Assembly (NCBI RefSeq): GCF_900111985.1
Contig: NZ_FOKI01000013.1
Span: 1 to 64,000 of the forward strand
Reading direction: 5' to 3'
Length of the DNA stretch: 64,000 nt
Origin: Clostridium frigidicarnis
Lineage (GTDB): Bacteria > Bacillota > Clostridia > Clostridiales > Clostridiaceae
A program made the translations under genes and the position numbers. Numbering within the stretch: position 1 is the first letter of the stretch; each line of letters starts with the position of its first letter. Positions 8,545 through 17,469 of the stretch are shown piece after piece. A model generated the notes under the pieces. It did not search any database, was not told the DNA's origin, and saw only the letters and a program-made list of their open reading frames with translations.

Positions 8545-9352
8545 ATACATAACCTCCCTTTATATTCTTCATATACATTAAAGCTTCTAAAGTAGCTCCT
8601 CCTATATTTCTAGCTTTATCTGATACCCTATTACAATTTTCAATTTCTGTTATTCTAGGGTCTATATCTGCTATTTTCAATCCTTTTTTTACATATAAAC
8701 CGTCTCTAATCATCCCTCTTAAAACTCCTGGAATTGTTGCATATACATTTGAATCATTAACTAAACAAATCACATCACCTTTGTTAACAACATCTCCTAT
8801 ATCTTTTATTATTTTAAGTTTTCCTTCACATGGAGAATATATAACTCTTTCTATTCCGTATCCTTTTATGATCCCTGGTATCCCTGTATTTTTTGATGCC
8901 TCTCCCTGAAAAACTAATGTTCCTAAATTATGTCCTCTTTGTGTTTCAATTACTACATCTACATCTTGTCCCCCAACATACCCTGGCCCTAAAGCTATTG
9001 TTATAGGAGCCATACATTTATTAGTTCCTATGTTCCTTTTACTTAATGTTGCATCAATAATTGCAGTCACATTAATATCCTTTAATATCCTTACTTTTGG
9101 GTCTTTTAATACTGGAATTTTATTATTGTGCCAAGCATTCATTATATCTTTTAAACTTTCACTATAAACCCCTACTAACTTTTCAACTCTTACCTCTCCT
9201 TCATAAATTGCTTCGCTTAAACAGACCTTTCTTCTTATAGATGTTGGATTATTAATTTCCGTAACTATAACCTTAAATCCACTTCTATATAATTTCTGTA
9301 TAACTCCTGTAGCTATATCTCCTCCACCTCTGACTATAACAATGTCGTTCAT
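8510..9352 (-). CDS. yqeB: Selenium-dependent molybdenum hydroxylase system protein YqeB
   Basis: The 280-residue protein begins IVIVRGGGDIATGVIQKLYRSGF, a Rossmann-type nucleotide loop, and continues with VIDATLSKRN and GPGYVGGQDVDVVIETQRGH, typical of the YqeB/EF2563 family. Comparative genomics places this family with SelD and selenium-dependent molybdenum hydroxylases; the biochemical step is not established but is thought to be selenium labelling of the cofactor. The start overlaps the mocA stop by 4 bases (ATGA), and the end overlaps xdhC, so translational coupling is expected. Confidence 0.88.
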   Translation of the reverse strand: MNDIVIVRGGGDIATGVIQKLYRSGFKVIVTEINNPTSIRRKVCLSEAIYEGEVRVEKLVGVYSESLKDIMNAWHNNKIPVLKDPKVRILKDINVTAIIDATLSKRNIGTNKCMAPITIALGPGYVGGQDVDVVIETQRGHNLGTLVFQGEASKNTGIPGIIKGYGIERVIYSPCEGKLKIIKDIGDVVNKGDVICLVNDSNVYATIPGVLRGMIRDGLYVKKGLKIADIDPRITEIENCNRVSDKARNIGGATLEALMYMKNIKGGYVYGREIAEKNIR

Positions 9353-9927
9353 ATCTTTTCCCCCTGTTCAAAAAGATTTTTTAGTGTTTCTTTATTATCA
9401 ATATCTAGAAGTTCTTTTTCATTATTTAAGTAACAAAACTCTACCTCTAGAGGATTTTTTATTATTATTTCTTTACCTCCAACATCTCCATGTAGATTAA
9501 GTAAATCTTTTATAAATCTTTTAGGGAAAATAACTGGTGAACCATTTCTATCTTTATATTTAGGAACTATTATTTTATCTTTCTTTTTAAATTTTTCTAT
9601 TAATTTATTTATAGTTTTCGAAGTTAAAAAAGGTTGATCTGCCATAATAAACATGAAACTATCTTCACTACAATAAGCTTTAACTCCTATTTTTATTCCC
9701 TCACTTTGTCCTAATGTGTATTTTTTATTTAATATGCAATGTATAGGAAACTGTTTGGCTATATCCTTAACATCGTTATCCTTATAAATTAATACTATTT
9801 TTTCTAATGAAGATTCTTTAGCTGCCTTTAATACATAATAAACCATTGGATTCCCGTTAATGGATTCTAATAATTTATTATTCCCAAATCGTTTACTCAA
9901 ACCAGATGCTAATATAATACCTACCAT
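9349..9927 (-). CDS. mocA: Molybdenum cofactor cytidylyltransferase
   Basis: This 192-residue MobA-like nucleotidyltransferase joins CMP to molybdopterin to make the cytosine dinucleotide cofactor used by xanthine-dehydrogenase-type enzymes. The nucleotide loop LASGLSKRFGNNKLL is at the N-terminus (the canonical form is LAAGxSxRMGxxK); FIMADQPFLT is the metal-binding segment, and KYKDRNGSPVIFPK the family-specific loop. It starts directly after the yqeC stop codon (TAAATG) and overlaps yqeB. The gene set identifies it as MocA rather than MobA. Confidence 0.9.
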   Translation of the reverse strand: MVGIILASGLSKRFGNNKLLESINGNPMVYYVLKAAKESSLEKIVLIYKDNDVKDIAKQFPIHCILNKKYTLGQSEGIKIGVKAYCSEDSFMFIMADQPFLTSKTINKLIEKFKKKDKIIVPKYKDRNGSPVIFPKRFIKDLLNLHGDVGGKEIIIKNPLEVEFCYLNNEKELLDIDNKETLKNLFEQGEKI

Positions 9928-10659
9928 TTAATTTAATTCAAAGAAAACTGAATTTCTTATACTACCTCCTAGGACTTTATTTAAAAACTTATTATTTTCC
10001 CTACTTATTTTTTCAAGCAAATTACGTGCCAGTTCTTCATGTTTTTCATCTTCTATACAATTTAAAAATAGAATTCGTTGCCCTATTGAATTTTTAAATA
10101 ATCCATTAGGATTTATTACTATTTCAATCAAATGATCTAGTGTTACTTTTTCTTGCTCTTTAGCATTAGTAAGTTTTTTAAACTCTTTTAATCTATGTAT
10201 ATTTTTATAATTTACCTCTAAATCCAAAACGGTTACAGGAATGATTCCAACTGTTTTAGTAGTCTTACTTAATATTACTGGCTCATTATTACTCCACCCT
10301 TTTAAGGGTTTTCTTTTAGACCCATCACTTTCTATTAATGTATAATCAAATTTCTCTATGTAATTTTTCATAGTATCTTCACTGCAAACAACCTTGTTTT
10401 CCATATTAATATAATCCCCAATTAGAGTTATACCATTGTTATTTCGAAATTCATTGGACTTTGTTGTATAAAATTCATAATCTACTTCATTAGCCTTAGG
10501 CTTTTCTATTTTAGTAGATGTAGTTACTAAAACCTTACTATTAAAAGAGCATTCCTTTGCCAATTCATACATAAAAGATGTTTTTCCACCTGAACCAACT
10601 ATAGATACTACATCTCCTTTTTTAAGTTTTAATAACTCTTTAATACCTAACTTTCTCAT
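9928..10659 (-). CDS. yqeC: Selenium cofactor biosynthesis protein YqeC
   Basis: Starting at the ATG at 10659, preceded by GGGAGGAATAGGAGT, the protein has 243 residues; a longer frame would need a TTG without an RBS. It has a Walker-A-like loop SIVGSGGKTSFMYELAK and TTSTKI, typical of the YqeC family (TIGR03172). Family members occur only in genomes with selenium-dependent molybdenum hydroxylases; the reaction is unknown, probably an NTP-dependent step in delivering selenium to the cofactor. It is the first gene of the unit that runs into mocA, yqeB and xdhC. Confidence 0.88.
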   Translation of the reverse strand: MRKLGIKELLKLKKGDVVSIVGSGGKTSFMYELAKECSFNSKVLVTTSTKIEKPKANEVDYEFYTTKSNEFRNNNGITLIGDYINMENKVVCSEDTMKNYIEKFDYTLIESDGSKRKPLKGWSNNEPVILSKTTKTVGIIPVTVLDLEVNYKNIHRLKEFKKLTNAKEQEKVTLDHLIEIVINPNGLFKNSIGQRILFLNCIEDEKHEELARNLLEKISRENNKFLNKVLGGSIRNSVFFELN

Positions 10660-10842
10660 ACTCCTATTCCTCCCATATATTAAGACTTCCAATATACTAA
10701 ACTAATTAAACTTTATTATATATTATCACACACTGAAATCTTTAATTAGTTACCTATTGAGTTGTGAACTGTTAGTCATTTAATGATAAAAATCTAAGTT
10801 ATACTAAATTCCTTATTTAAATATTGCTATAAATTCATAAAA

Positions 10843-10878
10843 ATAAGCGGTTAATGAAATAAATCATTAACCGCTTAT
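10843..10878 (-). terminator. Terminator of the purine permease gene
   Basis: Perfect 15-base arms ATAAGCGGTTAATGA and TCATTAACCGCTTAT surround 6 bases. A T-run follows on the minus strand. It lies 10 bases downstream of the permease stop codon. Confidence 0.9.
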
Positions 10879-10887
10879 CTTTACTTG

Positions 10888-12282
10888 TTAATCTGGCATT
10901 AATATAAATCTTAAAATAAATAACATTGCAAATATATATAACATTTTATGAACTTCATGTTTTTTTCCTGTAGTAACCTTCATTAATGGATAAAAAATCA
11001 TTCCTACGGCTATGCCATTAGCTATTGAATATGTAAAGGGCATCATAACTATAGTAAAGAATGCTGGTACAGCCTCTGTAAAATCTGAAAAATCTATATT
11101 TTTAATTGCTCCAAGCATTAATACTCCAACTATAACTAAAGCTGGTGATGTAGCACTTTGTGGTACGATACCAATAAGTCCACTAAAAAATAATGAGCAT
11201 AATAATAATATACTGACTACCACATTAGAAAGTCCTGTTCTTGCTCCGGCTGCAATACCTGCCGCTGATTCAACAACAGTTGCTAACGTAGTTGTTCCAA
11301 GAAAAGCTCCACAAGTTGTACCTATAGCATCTGATGTAAGAGCCTTTCTAAGATTTTTAGCTTCTCCATTTTCATCAACCATTCCTGAACTCTGAGCCGT
11401 TCCAACTAAAGTTCCTATTCCATCAAATAAATCTACTAGACTTAAAGTTATAACAACCATAAATACTGTAAGTAGTGCCCCTAATATGCCATTACCATTA
11501 GTTGTTAACAAACCTTTTATGTCCATTGCAAAAAACGTTTCTCCTATATGTGGCATTGAGAATACATTTATCCCCTCTAAGTTAGTAACTCCCATAGGTA
11601 TACCTATTATTGTAGTTAGTATAATTCCTATTAACATAGCCCCTTTTACATTTCTAGCCATTAATACTGAACTTATAATAAGTCCTATTATTGTCAATAT
11701 AACTGTTTTATTTGTAAAATCTCCAAAAGAAACTAATGTAGATGGATTTGATACTACTATTCCTCCACTTTTTAATCCAATTAAAGCTACAAACAATCCT
11801 ATTCCTGCTGTTATAGCAAATTTAAGATTTTGTGGTATTGCATGTACAATTTTTTCTCTTATGGATGTAAGGGTTATTAAAATAAATACTAGTCCAGAAA
11901 TAAATACTGCAGCTAATCCTTGCTGCCAAGAGAAATTAAGCTTTAAGCATATATTATATGAAAAAAATGCTACAAGACCAAGACCTGGTGCTAAAACAAA
12001 AGGTAAATTAGCATGAAGAGCCATTATTAATGTAGCTAATGCTGCAGATATACATACAGATGCAAATGCAGATGCTATAACTGGATCTGATGCTATATTA
12101 AGAATTTCAGCAGCATCTCCTTTAACCCCTAAAGCGTTCATTCCTCCCACTTTTAAAATATTAGGAATTACAAGTAATGCATAAGCAAATGTAATAAATG
12201 TAGTTAATCCACCTATTACTTCTGTTTTTACATTTGTGTTATTCTCCTTTAATTTAAATACTTTTTCTAAAAAATTTTTCAT
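10888..12282 (-). CDS. NCS2-type guanine/hypoxanthine permease (AzgA/PbuG group)
   Basis: This 464-residue polytopic membrane protein has about 12-14 helices. It begins with VKTEVIGGLTTFITFAYALLVIPNIL, the hallmark of AzgA-like purine permeases, and later carries LVDLFDGIGTLVGTAQ and GTTTLATVVESAAGIAAGARTG, which line the substrate site. It imports guanine/hypoxanthine by proton symport. GGAGGACACTA precedes the ATG. A purine riboswitch with a terminator lies in its leader, which supports purine transport independently. Its position beside the molybdenum hydroxylase maturation genes suggests uptake of purines for oxidation, but that is inference. Confidence 0.93.
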   Translation of the reverse strand: MKNFLEKVFKLKENNTNVKTEVIGGLTTFITFAYALLVIPNILKVGGMNALGVKGDAAEILNIASDPVIASAFASVCISAALATLIMALHANLPFVLAPGLGLVAFFSYNICLKLNFSWQQGLAAVFISGLVFILITLTSIREKIVHAIPQNLKFAITAGIGLFVALIGLKSGGIVVSNPSTLVSFGDFTNKTVILTIIGLIISSVLMARNVKGAMLIGIILTTIIGIPMGVTNLEGINVFSMPHIGETFFAMDIKGLLTTNGNGILGALLTVFMVVITLSLVDLFDGIGTLVGTAQSSGMVDENGEAKNLRKALTSDAIGTTCGAFLGTTTLATVVESAAGIAAGARTGLSNVVVSILLLCSLFFSGLIGIVPQSATSPALVIVGVLMLGAIKNIDFSDFTEAVPAFFTIVMMPFTYSIANGIAVGMIFYPLMKVTTGKKHEVHKMLYIFAMLFILRFILMPD

Positions 12283-12339
12283 TAGTGTCCTCCATAGATT
12301 TTATAGTGTTGCTAGTTTAAAATGGAAAAATTTCTTCAT

Positions 12340-12382
12340 AAAATAAAAATTGCATTGGTCTACTTAAGGTAAACCAATGCAA
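12340..12382 (-). terminator. Riboswitch-controlled terminator before the purine permease
   Basis: On the minus strand TTGCATTGG...CCAATGCAA forms a hairpin (12350-12382) followed by TTTTTATTTTATG. The arm segment ATTGGTTTACC (12368-12378) can instead pair with GGTAAATCAAT (12399-12409), which overlaps the 3' side of riboswitch P1. This gives a classical ligand-off antiterminator. Confidence 0.88.
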
Positions 12383-12406
12383 TAAAATTACACAATTAAT
12401 TGATTT

Positions 12407-12475
12407 ACCCATAGCAAGAAAATTTAAGGTCTTCTTGTAGAAACATCTGAACCATATTAACAGATATATATGGGT
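12407..12475 (-). ncRNA. Purine riboswitch, guanine class
   Basis: On the minus strand P1 is ACCCATA/TATGGGT. P2 is ATCTG/CAGAT with L2 AATATGG, J2/3 contains TTTCTAC, P3 is CAAGAA/TTCTTG with L3 ACCTTAAA, and J3/1 has a C directly before TATGGG. That C corresponds to the discriminator that pairs with guanine or hypoxanthine rather than adenine. It is followed by a terminator, so ligand binding should switch the permease off. Confidence 0.92.
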
Positions 12476-12537
12476 TTATTAAATTATTTAACATTTATTA
12501 TACATTTAATTTTAATATTTGTATACATTTTTTAATA

Positions 12538-13287
12538 TTATCTAAAATCATCTGAACTTATCCTTATTCTTATATATTTATCTTCTTCATCACATAAATT
12601 ACTTTTACCGTCTAAATATGCATTTACAGTAAATCCAACTATTCTTTCATCAATTCCCTCAATTAAAATTTTTGCCTCGTTAACTTTTCCAGGCTCAATT
12701 GGTTCCTCAAATTTGATATTTTTAAATAAATTTAGAAAGTATTTATTTTTCATGTTATCTTCAACAAAAAATTTATCTGGATCATTCTTAAGGATTTCAT
12801 CTGTACCATTCTCTACAATTAAAGTGAAACTTAAAGAACTGCCATATCTATTAATATCTTTAACGTATGTTATAACCTTTTCATTATAAGCAAACCCTAC
12901 CTTTTTATTTAACTTACAATATTTATTTTCGTCTATTATATCTAATAAATTAATTGCTCCATTAGATATTTGTGGACTTCTTCCCCACACCTTCCATATC
13001 CTAGGTTTTTCAATAAAAGCTATGGCTAAAAATATAACTATCAACCATCCTATTACTTTAAAAATAAGTCTATTAAATATAATATTATTTATGTCCGTAT
13101 GCTCACTATAGTTTTTGTTACCACCTTTATATAATTTTTCCCCATACATAAATAAGACTATTCCAATCAAAAAAATTACTATAGATAAAATTGTACTAAT
13201 ACTCATATTGTTACTTCGTGAAAATATGGAAGAAATCATACAAATTAATCCTAAAATTCTAGGAAAACAAATTTTTATTTTTTTCAA
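12538..13287 (-). CDS. Hypothetical membrane-anchored protein
   Basis: The 249-residue product is not recognised. Two hydrophobic helices lie in residues 8-50 and a third at about 72-95. A likely extracellular domain of about 150 residues follows, with beta-rich stretches such as SLSFTLIVENGTDEI and a motif resembling DUF4352/immunoglobulin-like lipoprotein folds (ENGT...PGKVNEAKILIEG). The start is TTG behind a strong GGAGGGGG. It stands alone between the riboswitch and a 330-base gap. A role in the envelope is likely but unspecified. Confidence 0.7.
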   Translation of the reverse strand: MKKIKICFPRILGLICMISSIFSRSNNMSISTILSIVIFLIGIVLFMYGEKLYKGGNKNYSEHTDINNIIFNRLIFKVIGWLIVIFLAIAFIEKPRIWKVWGRSPQISNGAINLLDIIDENKYCKLNKKVGFAYNEKVITYVKDINRYGSSLSFTLIVENGTDEILKNDPDKFFVEDNMKNKYFLNLFKNIKFEEPIEPGKVNEAKILIEGIDERIVGFTVNAYLDGKSNLCDEEDKYIRIRISSDDFR

Positions 13288-13575
13288 CTTCCCCCTCCTA
13301 ACTATCCCTTTTGTTACATATTAACATACAGTTTACTCTATGTTAATATATTGTTTGTATATTTATAAAATTTTCTTTTTTGTAAATAATAGTAATAACA
13401 CAATTTTTACATGATAGTGTATATTATTCAAACCCAGTTATTCCAATATTGAGATAAGAGTATTACAGCACCCAGTCATGGGATAAATTTAAATCTTTGT
13501 TAATATGTTAAAATCTCTTATAACACACTTAGCGATTTGTCCTTAAACCTAAAAATATAAAATATAATAAGAAAT
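13288..13575. other. Intergenic region without recognised gene
   Basis: This AT-rich stretch separates the membrane protein at 12538 from the DUF4491 gene. The only structure noticed is a direct repeat ACCCAGT (near 13434 and 13481), part of which can fold with TGGG. No known riboswitch consensus was matched. Confidence 0.4.
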
Positions 13576-13613
13576 AGGAAATGGGCATGCAATTTATAGC
13601 ATGTCCATTTCCT
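13576..13613 (-). terminator. Terminator of the DUF4491 gene
   Basis: AGGAAATGGGCATGC and GCATGTCCATTTCCT pair (one G-T) around 8 bases, followed by TATTTCTTATT on the minus strand. It lies 5 bases after the stop codon. Confidence 0.85.
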
Positions 13614-13617
13614 ATTC

Positions 13618-13902
13618 CTATTTCTTATTTGGATTTTTAGGAAACCATCCTTTTTTAACTCGATCTTCTTGTTCAATAATTTCATGAATACTCCAAATGG
13701 ATGAAAATCCTGTGACCCCTATAATTGATGATAATATAAAGTTTTTAGTCACCACTGAAATTCCTATTAATAGTAATCCAACAATTAAAAATAAAGGCCA
13801 AATCTTTTTACCAAAATAATATTCACTCTTTATCACAATAGGATGAAATGCACCTATTATCAAAAAAGCAACTAGTCCTATTAAAGCCCCATTATAATTC
13901 AT
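13618..13902 (-). CDS. DUF4491 family small membrane protein
   Basis: This 94-residue protein has three hydrophobic segments (about 7-24, 33-53, 56-70). It ends in the conserved stretch SSIWSIHEIIEQEDRVKKGW with FPKNPNKK, and begins NGALIGLVAFLIIGAFHPIV, matching the DUF4491 pattern seen in gut Firmicutes and Bacteroides. The function is unknown. GGAGGTGAAAAT precedes the ATG. It is a single-gene unit with its own terminator. Confidence 0.82.
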   Translation of the reverse strand: MNYNGALIGLVAFLIIGAFHPIVIKSEYYFGKKIWPLFLIVGLLLIGISVVTKNFILSSIIGVTGFSSIWSIHEIIEQEDRVKKGWFPKNPNKK

Positions 13903-14139
13903 ATTTTCACCTCCTATTTACTCCATAACTACTATTCCCAATCCCCTCATAACTTACCATTTGAACTTAATAGTATACACCTTTTTCACTTTAACTTTAA
14001 CTCAACTCATCATTCTTAGTTTTTAACTTATCATTATAGGAAATCACTCTCAAAATAAGTTCTTCTGAGTTTTAGCTTAATGAAATGTATTACTTTTAAT
14101 TAAATTCCAAGTTAATTTCAAAAATTATTTGATTCAAAA

Positions 14140-14997
14140 TTATGGTTCCTTAGGCTTCTCAGTATTTCCTGACCCCTCAGAGGGTTTAGTTTCCGTATCC
14201 TTTGGTGTTTTATTATTTTCTGTATTTGGCTTAGTTTCTGAATTGGGCTTATTATTGTTAGACTCATTGGTATTAGGTTTATTAGTTTCTGGTTTATTTT
14301 CTTCTGGTTTCGTATTGTTATTTTTTTTGTTGTTATCCCCACCATTTTCAGACTTGTCTTCTTTTGGTTTTTTAGTATTCTTAGGCTTATTATTAGGTTT
14401 TTGTTCCTCAGTTTTTATTGTTGAATTAATGTTACTATTATTTTCTTGTTGTTCTGGTTTTGTTATATCATCATTAGATTTTTTCTCTTCCTCATGTTTT
14501 GTTTCTTCTTGTTTTATTGGAAGTGTAAAATTAAATTTATCCTTAAGATCACCAAATGTATTTTTTATTGTAGGCATCCCAATTATAAGCACAAAATAAA
14601 TTGTAAATAAAACTGTGAGCCTTTTTTTTGTTTTTCTTTTTAAGGATCTATTGAACCATGTAAGAATTATTCCTATAGGTGGTAGTAGAAATAGCATAAT
14701 CCACATAAACCATGTTGTTCTATAAAATGCTTTTCCCTTATTGTTTGACTTATTACCACTACGCTTATTCCTACCTTGCCTTTTATTGTCTAAATTTTGA
14801 TACTTATCTTCTATTTTATCAAATACATCCTTTTGTTCATTATTAAAATCTTTCTTATCCTTCTTCTTGAACTCCTCTTCCTTAATTCTGGGTATAGCCA
14901 TGGTATTATCACTAAAACTTTCCTTATGAAAATCTTCCTTTGACATAATCATTGTTTCATTATCATGAAACTTTTCACCTATATTTTTTTTATCCAT
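14140..14997 (-). CDS. Membrane protein with Lys/Pro/Glu/Asn-rich C-terminal tail
   Basis: The ATG at 14997 is preferred because GGGGGAGG lies 4 bases upstream; the protein has 285 residues. About 90 charged, probably cytoplasmic residues are followed by two hydrophobic segments (FMWIMLFLLPPIGIILTWF and VLFTIYFVLIIGMP). The last 130 residues are almost only K, P, E, N, T, S and D in KPEENKPETNKPNT-like units. Such tails often span the peptidoglycan. No LPXTG sorting signal is visible. Function is unknown; an envelope stress or wall-spanning role is speculative. Confidence 0.75.
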   Translation of the reverse strand: MDKKNIGEKFHDNETMIMSKEDFHKESFSDNTMAIPRIKEEEFKKKDKKDFNNEQKDVFDKIEDKYQNLDNKRQGRNKRSGNKSNNKGKAFYRTTWFMWIMLFLLPPIGIILTWFNRSLKRKTKKRLTVLFTIYFVLIIGMPTIKNTFGDLKDKFNFTLPIKQEETKHEEEKKSNDDITKPEQQENNSNINSTIKTEEQKPNNKPKNTKKPKEDKSENGGDNNKKNNNTKPEENKPETNKPNTNESNNNKPNSETKPNTENNKTPKDTETKPSEGSGNTEKPKEP

Positions 14998-15199
14998 ACT
15001 TCCTCCCCCTTTGTTTCGAAACATATTATATAAGACCACTAATTATTATATTTTATACATAACAAGTACACAACCTTTTAATTATAACAATTATAATGTT
15101 ATGTACTTAATATGTATACATTTTATCAGTTTATCTCAATTTAGATTATTTTTATTAAACTTATTATTTAAATCAGCTGACGGTTACCACATTTATTCA

Positions 15200-16303
15200 T
15201 TAAAATCCTATCTCATTTTGAATTCTATCCTTATTATAATTTCTTAAATCCAACCTTTTTCCTACTATATTTAATTTAAAATCCCCCTCATCTCCATCTG
15301 ATATTTTGCCCTCATATTTTCCATTTTCATCAAATGGTAGGGAAATATACTCTCCCTTTTCACTATTTCTATTCCTAGCTTCTAATGATTTGTTATTACT
15401 ATAGTTATCTTCCTTATATTCTAACTTTATATTTGAATCAATATTAAACCTATTAAAATCCATTTTTACTTTAATACAATTTTGAATATTTAAATTAACT
15501 ATTTTAGCTATTGGAATGTATGATTCTACATACATTTCATTAGCTATAACATTCATTTCATTTGGTACTTTATCCACATTATATACTTCATAATTTCCAT
15601 AAGAATATATTCTTAAGTGGGACACATTAATATCTATCTTTTCAATATTCATTAAACTTCTTAAATCTAGCTCTATTGCTGAGTTACACTTTATATTTAA
15701 ATTTTTCAAGTTATTAAACTCTGGTAATTTTAGCTTACCTGCTGTAACTAAGAAATTTAAATTCTCACCTAAGACCTCTTTATTTTTTATATTTAAATAA
15801 GTATAGTTTCTAGAATTCACATCCACATCTACACCATTTGGTACATAAATTTCAATTCTTGATTCTCTATCTGCTGATGCTATTAGATCTATAGCAGTGT
15901 TATATAATTCTTTGAAATTTAAGTTACTACTTCTAAATATATTTGCATTAAATTGTGACTTTCCCTTTAAAGTTAGTACTCCATCATTATCTAAATTTGT
16001 TTCTAAATTTACTTCATCGAACATTTTATCATATTTTATAACCTTAACTTTTTCATCAGTAGATTTCTTTATATATACTCTTACACCATTACCACATATT
16101 GATTCTATATTTATTTTTTTAACTACTTCAGCTGAATCATATACTAAACTTTCCCCTATTCCACTTTCTTTAAGATGAATTCTTGCATCATTAACATCAT
16201 TTGCAAAACTTGGTACTGCCCAAATAAGACTAGGGATAAATCCAAACAAACCCACTGTAGCAAAAACTGCTGCAACAATTAACGCCTTTTTAGATTTACT
16301 CAT
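15200..16303 (-). CDS. DUF4097-like adhesin-fold protein with N-terminal TM anchor
   Basis: The ATG at 16303 (behind AAGGTGAT) gives 367 residues and overlaps the end of the upstream HAAS gene by 8 bases. An N-terminal hydrophobic helix (ALIVAAVFATVGLFGFIPSL) is followed by a beta-helix-like region of short repeats, e.g. VDVDVNSRNYTYLNIKN, typical of DUF4097/putative auto-transporter adhesin head proteins. These occur downstream of PadR-HAAS pairs in many Firmicutes. The molecular function is unsettled; an envelope-sensing role is suggested by the operon. Confidence 0.8.
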   Translation of the reverse strand: MSKSKKALIVAAVFATVGLFGFIPSLIWAVPSFANDVNDARIHLKESGIGESLVYDSAEVVKKINIESICGNGVRVYIKKSTDEKVKVIKYDKMFDEVNLETNLDNDGVLTLKGKSQFNANIFRSSNLNFKELYNTAIDLIASADRESRIEIYVPNGVDVDVNSRNYTYLNIKNKEVLGENLNFLVTAGKLKLPEFNNLKNLNIKCNSAIELDLRSLMNIEKIDINVSHLRIYSYGNYEVYNVDKVPNEMNVIANEMYVESYIPIAKIVNLNIQNCIKVKMDFNRFNIDSNIKLEYKEDNYSNNKSLEARNRNSEKGEYISLPFDENGKYEGKISDGDEGDFKLNIVGKRLDLRNYNKDRIQNEIGF

Positions 16304-17060
16304 TCTTATCACCTTCTTCCTTATATGTTTCACCCTCTACAGCTTCATTTTTGTTAAAACCATTCTTCACCTTTGAATTGTCTCTTTTATCAGTATTACT
16401 TGCTCTTAAATACATAAACTTTTTCTTTATCCAACCCCTATATTTTACTATAAATATCTTAATATATTTAATAATGTTCAAATAAATAGTCCATCCTAAA
16501 ACAATTAGGCCCGTTAAAAATATAGACCCAAATATACTAGCCGTTGCAACATAGTTATTTGCACTAAAGAGTAATATTCCCAAAATATATCCTAATCCAT
16601 TTACTAAAGAACCACCTATTAATACCAACGTTATTGCTATAAAAATAGGTATCATAAATAACCCTATTAAAATTAGCATTCCTGTAACAATATAAATTAT
16701 AGTTTTTACAAAAGAGCTTGATCTAGATCCATTTATTATTGAATCTGAATTTAAAAATTCTTTAGCTTTTTTATTAGCTTTATTGAAATATATCCTTACC
16801 TTTTTCCTTAATGTCTCTAGATTCTCTTTTACAAAAGATCTTGTTTCTTCTTTAGTTGCACCCTTCATTTCCCTTATTAATTCTTTAGCAACATTTTTAG
16901 GAGAACCTAGTGTTTTACATATCTCTTCCTCACTTTTCCCTTCTAGTTTGCCATTTATAAAAAATTCTTCATAATCTCTTAAAATATCTATAATATCTGA
17001 CTCACTAAAATTTTCAGTTAAATAATCCTGTAATATATCTAAAAATTCTACTTTATTCAT
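16296..17060 (-). CDS. DUF1700/HAAS-domain membrane protein
   Basis: This 254-residue protein starts with the HAAS signature: an N-terminal helix (EFLDILQDYL), then ILRDYEEFFINGKLEGKSEEEICKTLGSPKNVAKELI. Three or four transmembrane helices follow (about 118-215) and a charged tail. HAAS proteins pair with PadR repressors and probably relay envelope state; the mechanism is unknown. The start overlaps the padR stop by 8 bases (ATGAATAA), showing translational coupling. The downstream gene also overlaps, making a tight three-gene operon. Confidence 0.88.
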   Translation of the reverse strand: MNKVEFLDILQDYLTENFSESDIIDILRDYEEFFINGKLEGKSEEEICKTLGSPKNVAKELIREMKGATKEETRSFVKENLETLRKKVRIYFNKANKKAKEFLNSDSIINGSRSSSFVKTIIYIVTGMLILIGLFMIPIFIAITLVLIGGSLVNGLGYILGILLFSANNYVATASIFGSIFLTGLIVLGWTIYLNIIKYIKIFIVKYRGWIKKKFMYLRASNTDKRDNSKVKNGFNKNEAVEGETYKEEGDKNE

Positions 17061-17388
17061 TACCTCTATATTCCTTTCTGTAAGATTCTAATATATAATT
17101 TACATCATAAACAAATCTATCCCATTCCTTAACCTGATTTTTCAAACTCTCTTTACCTTCATTGGTAATTTTATAATATTTTCTATCCGGACCTTCTTCT
17201 GATTTTCTAATATAAGATTCAAAATAACCATCTGAAGTTAGTCTTCTTAGAAGTGGATATATGGTACTTTCTTTAACTTCCATTACCCTTGATATACTGT
17301 CTACAACTTCATATCCATACATATCCTTTATATTTATCATTGCAAGTACACATATTTCAAGAACGCCCTTTCTTAACTGTGTGCTCAT
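17053..17388 (-). CDS. PadR family transcriptional regulator
   Basis: This 111-residue winged-helix repressor has the PadR core: GVLEICVLAMINIKDMYGYEVV, then ESTIYPLLRRLTSDGY (recognition helix), and a basic wing EEGPDRKYYKITNEG. The length suits the short PadR-s2 class. GGAGGTGG lies before the ATG. It heads the PadR-HAAS-DUF4097 operon. A perfect palindrome TATTGTGTA-T-TACACAATA about 80 bases upstream is a likely autoregulatory operator. The inducing signal is not known. Confidence 0.92.
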   Translation of the reverse strand: MSTQLRKGVLEICVLAMINIKDMYGYEVVDSISRVMEVKESTIYPLLRRLTSDGYFESYIRKSEEGPDRKYYKITNEGKESLKNQVKEWDRFVYDVNYILESYRKEYRGNE

Positions 17389-17469
17389 ACTTTATACCAC
17401 CTCCAACTAATGTGTATAACATAGTAGTGTTCTAAAATTATTATCTTTTATATACTACTCCATTAACAC

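Noticed and set aside
13430-13500. Cyclic-di-GMP or other riboswitch in the gap before the membrane protein gene
   Set aside because: Only a short direct repeat (ACCCAGT) was found; no known aptamer core could be matched.
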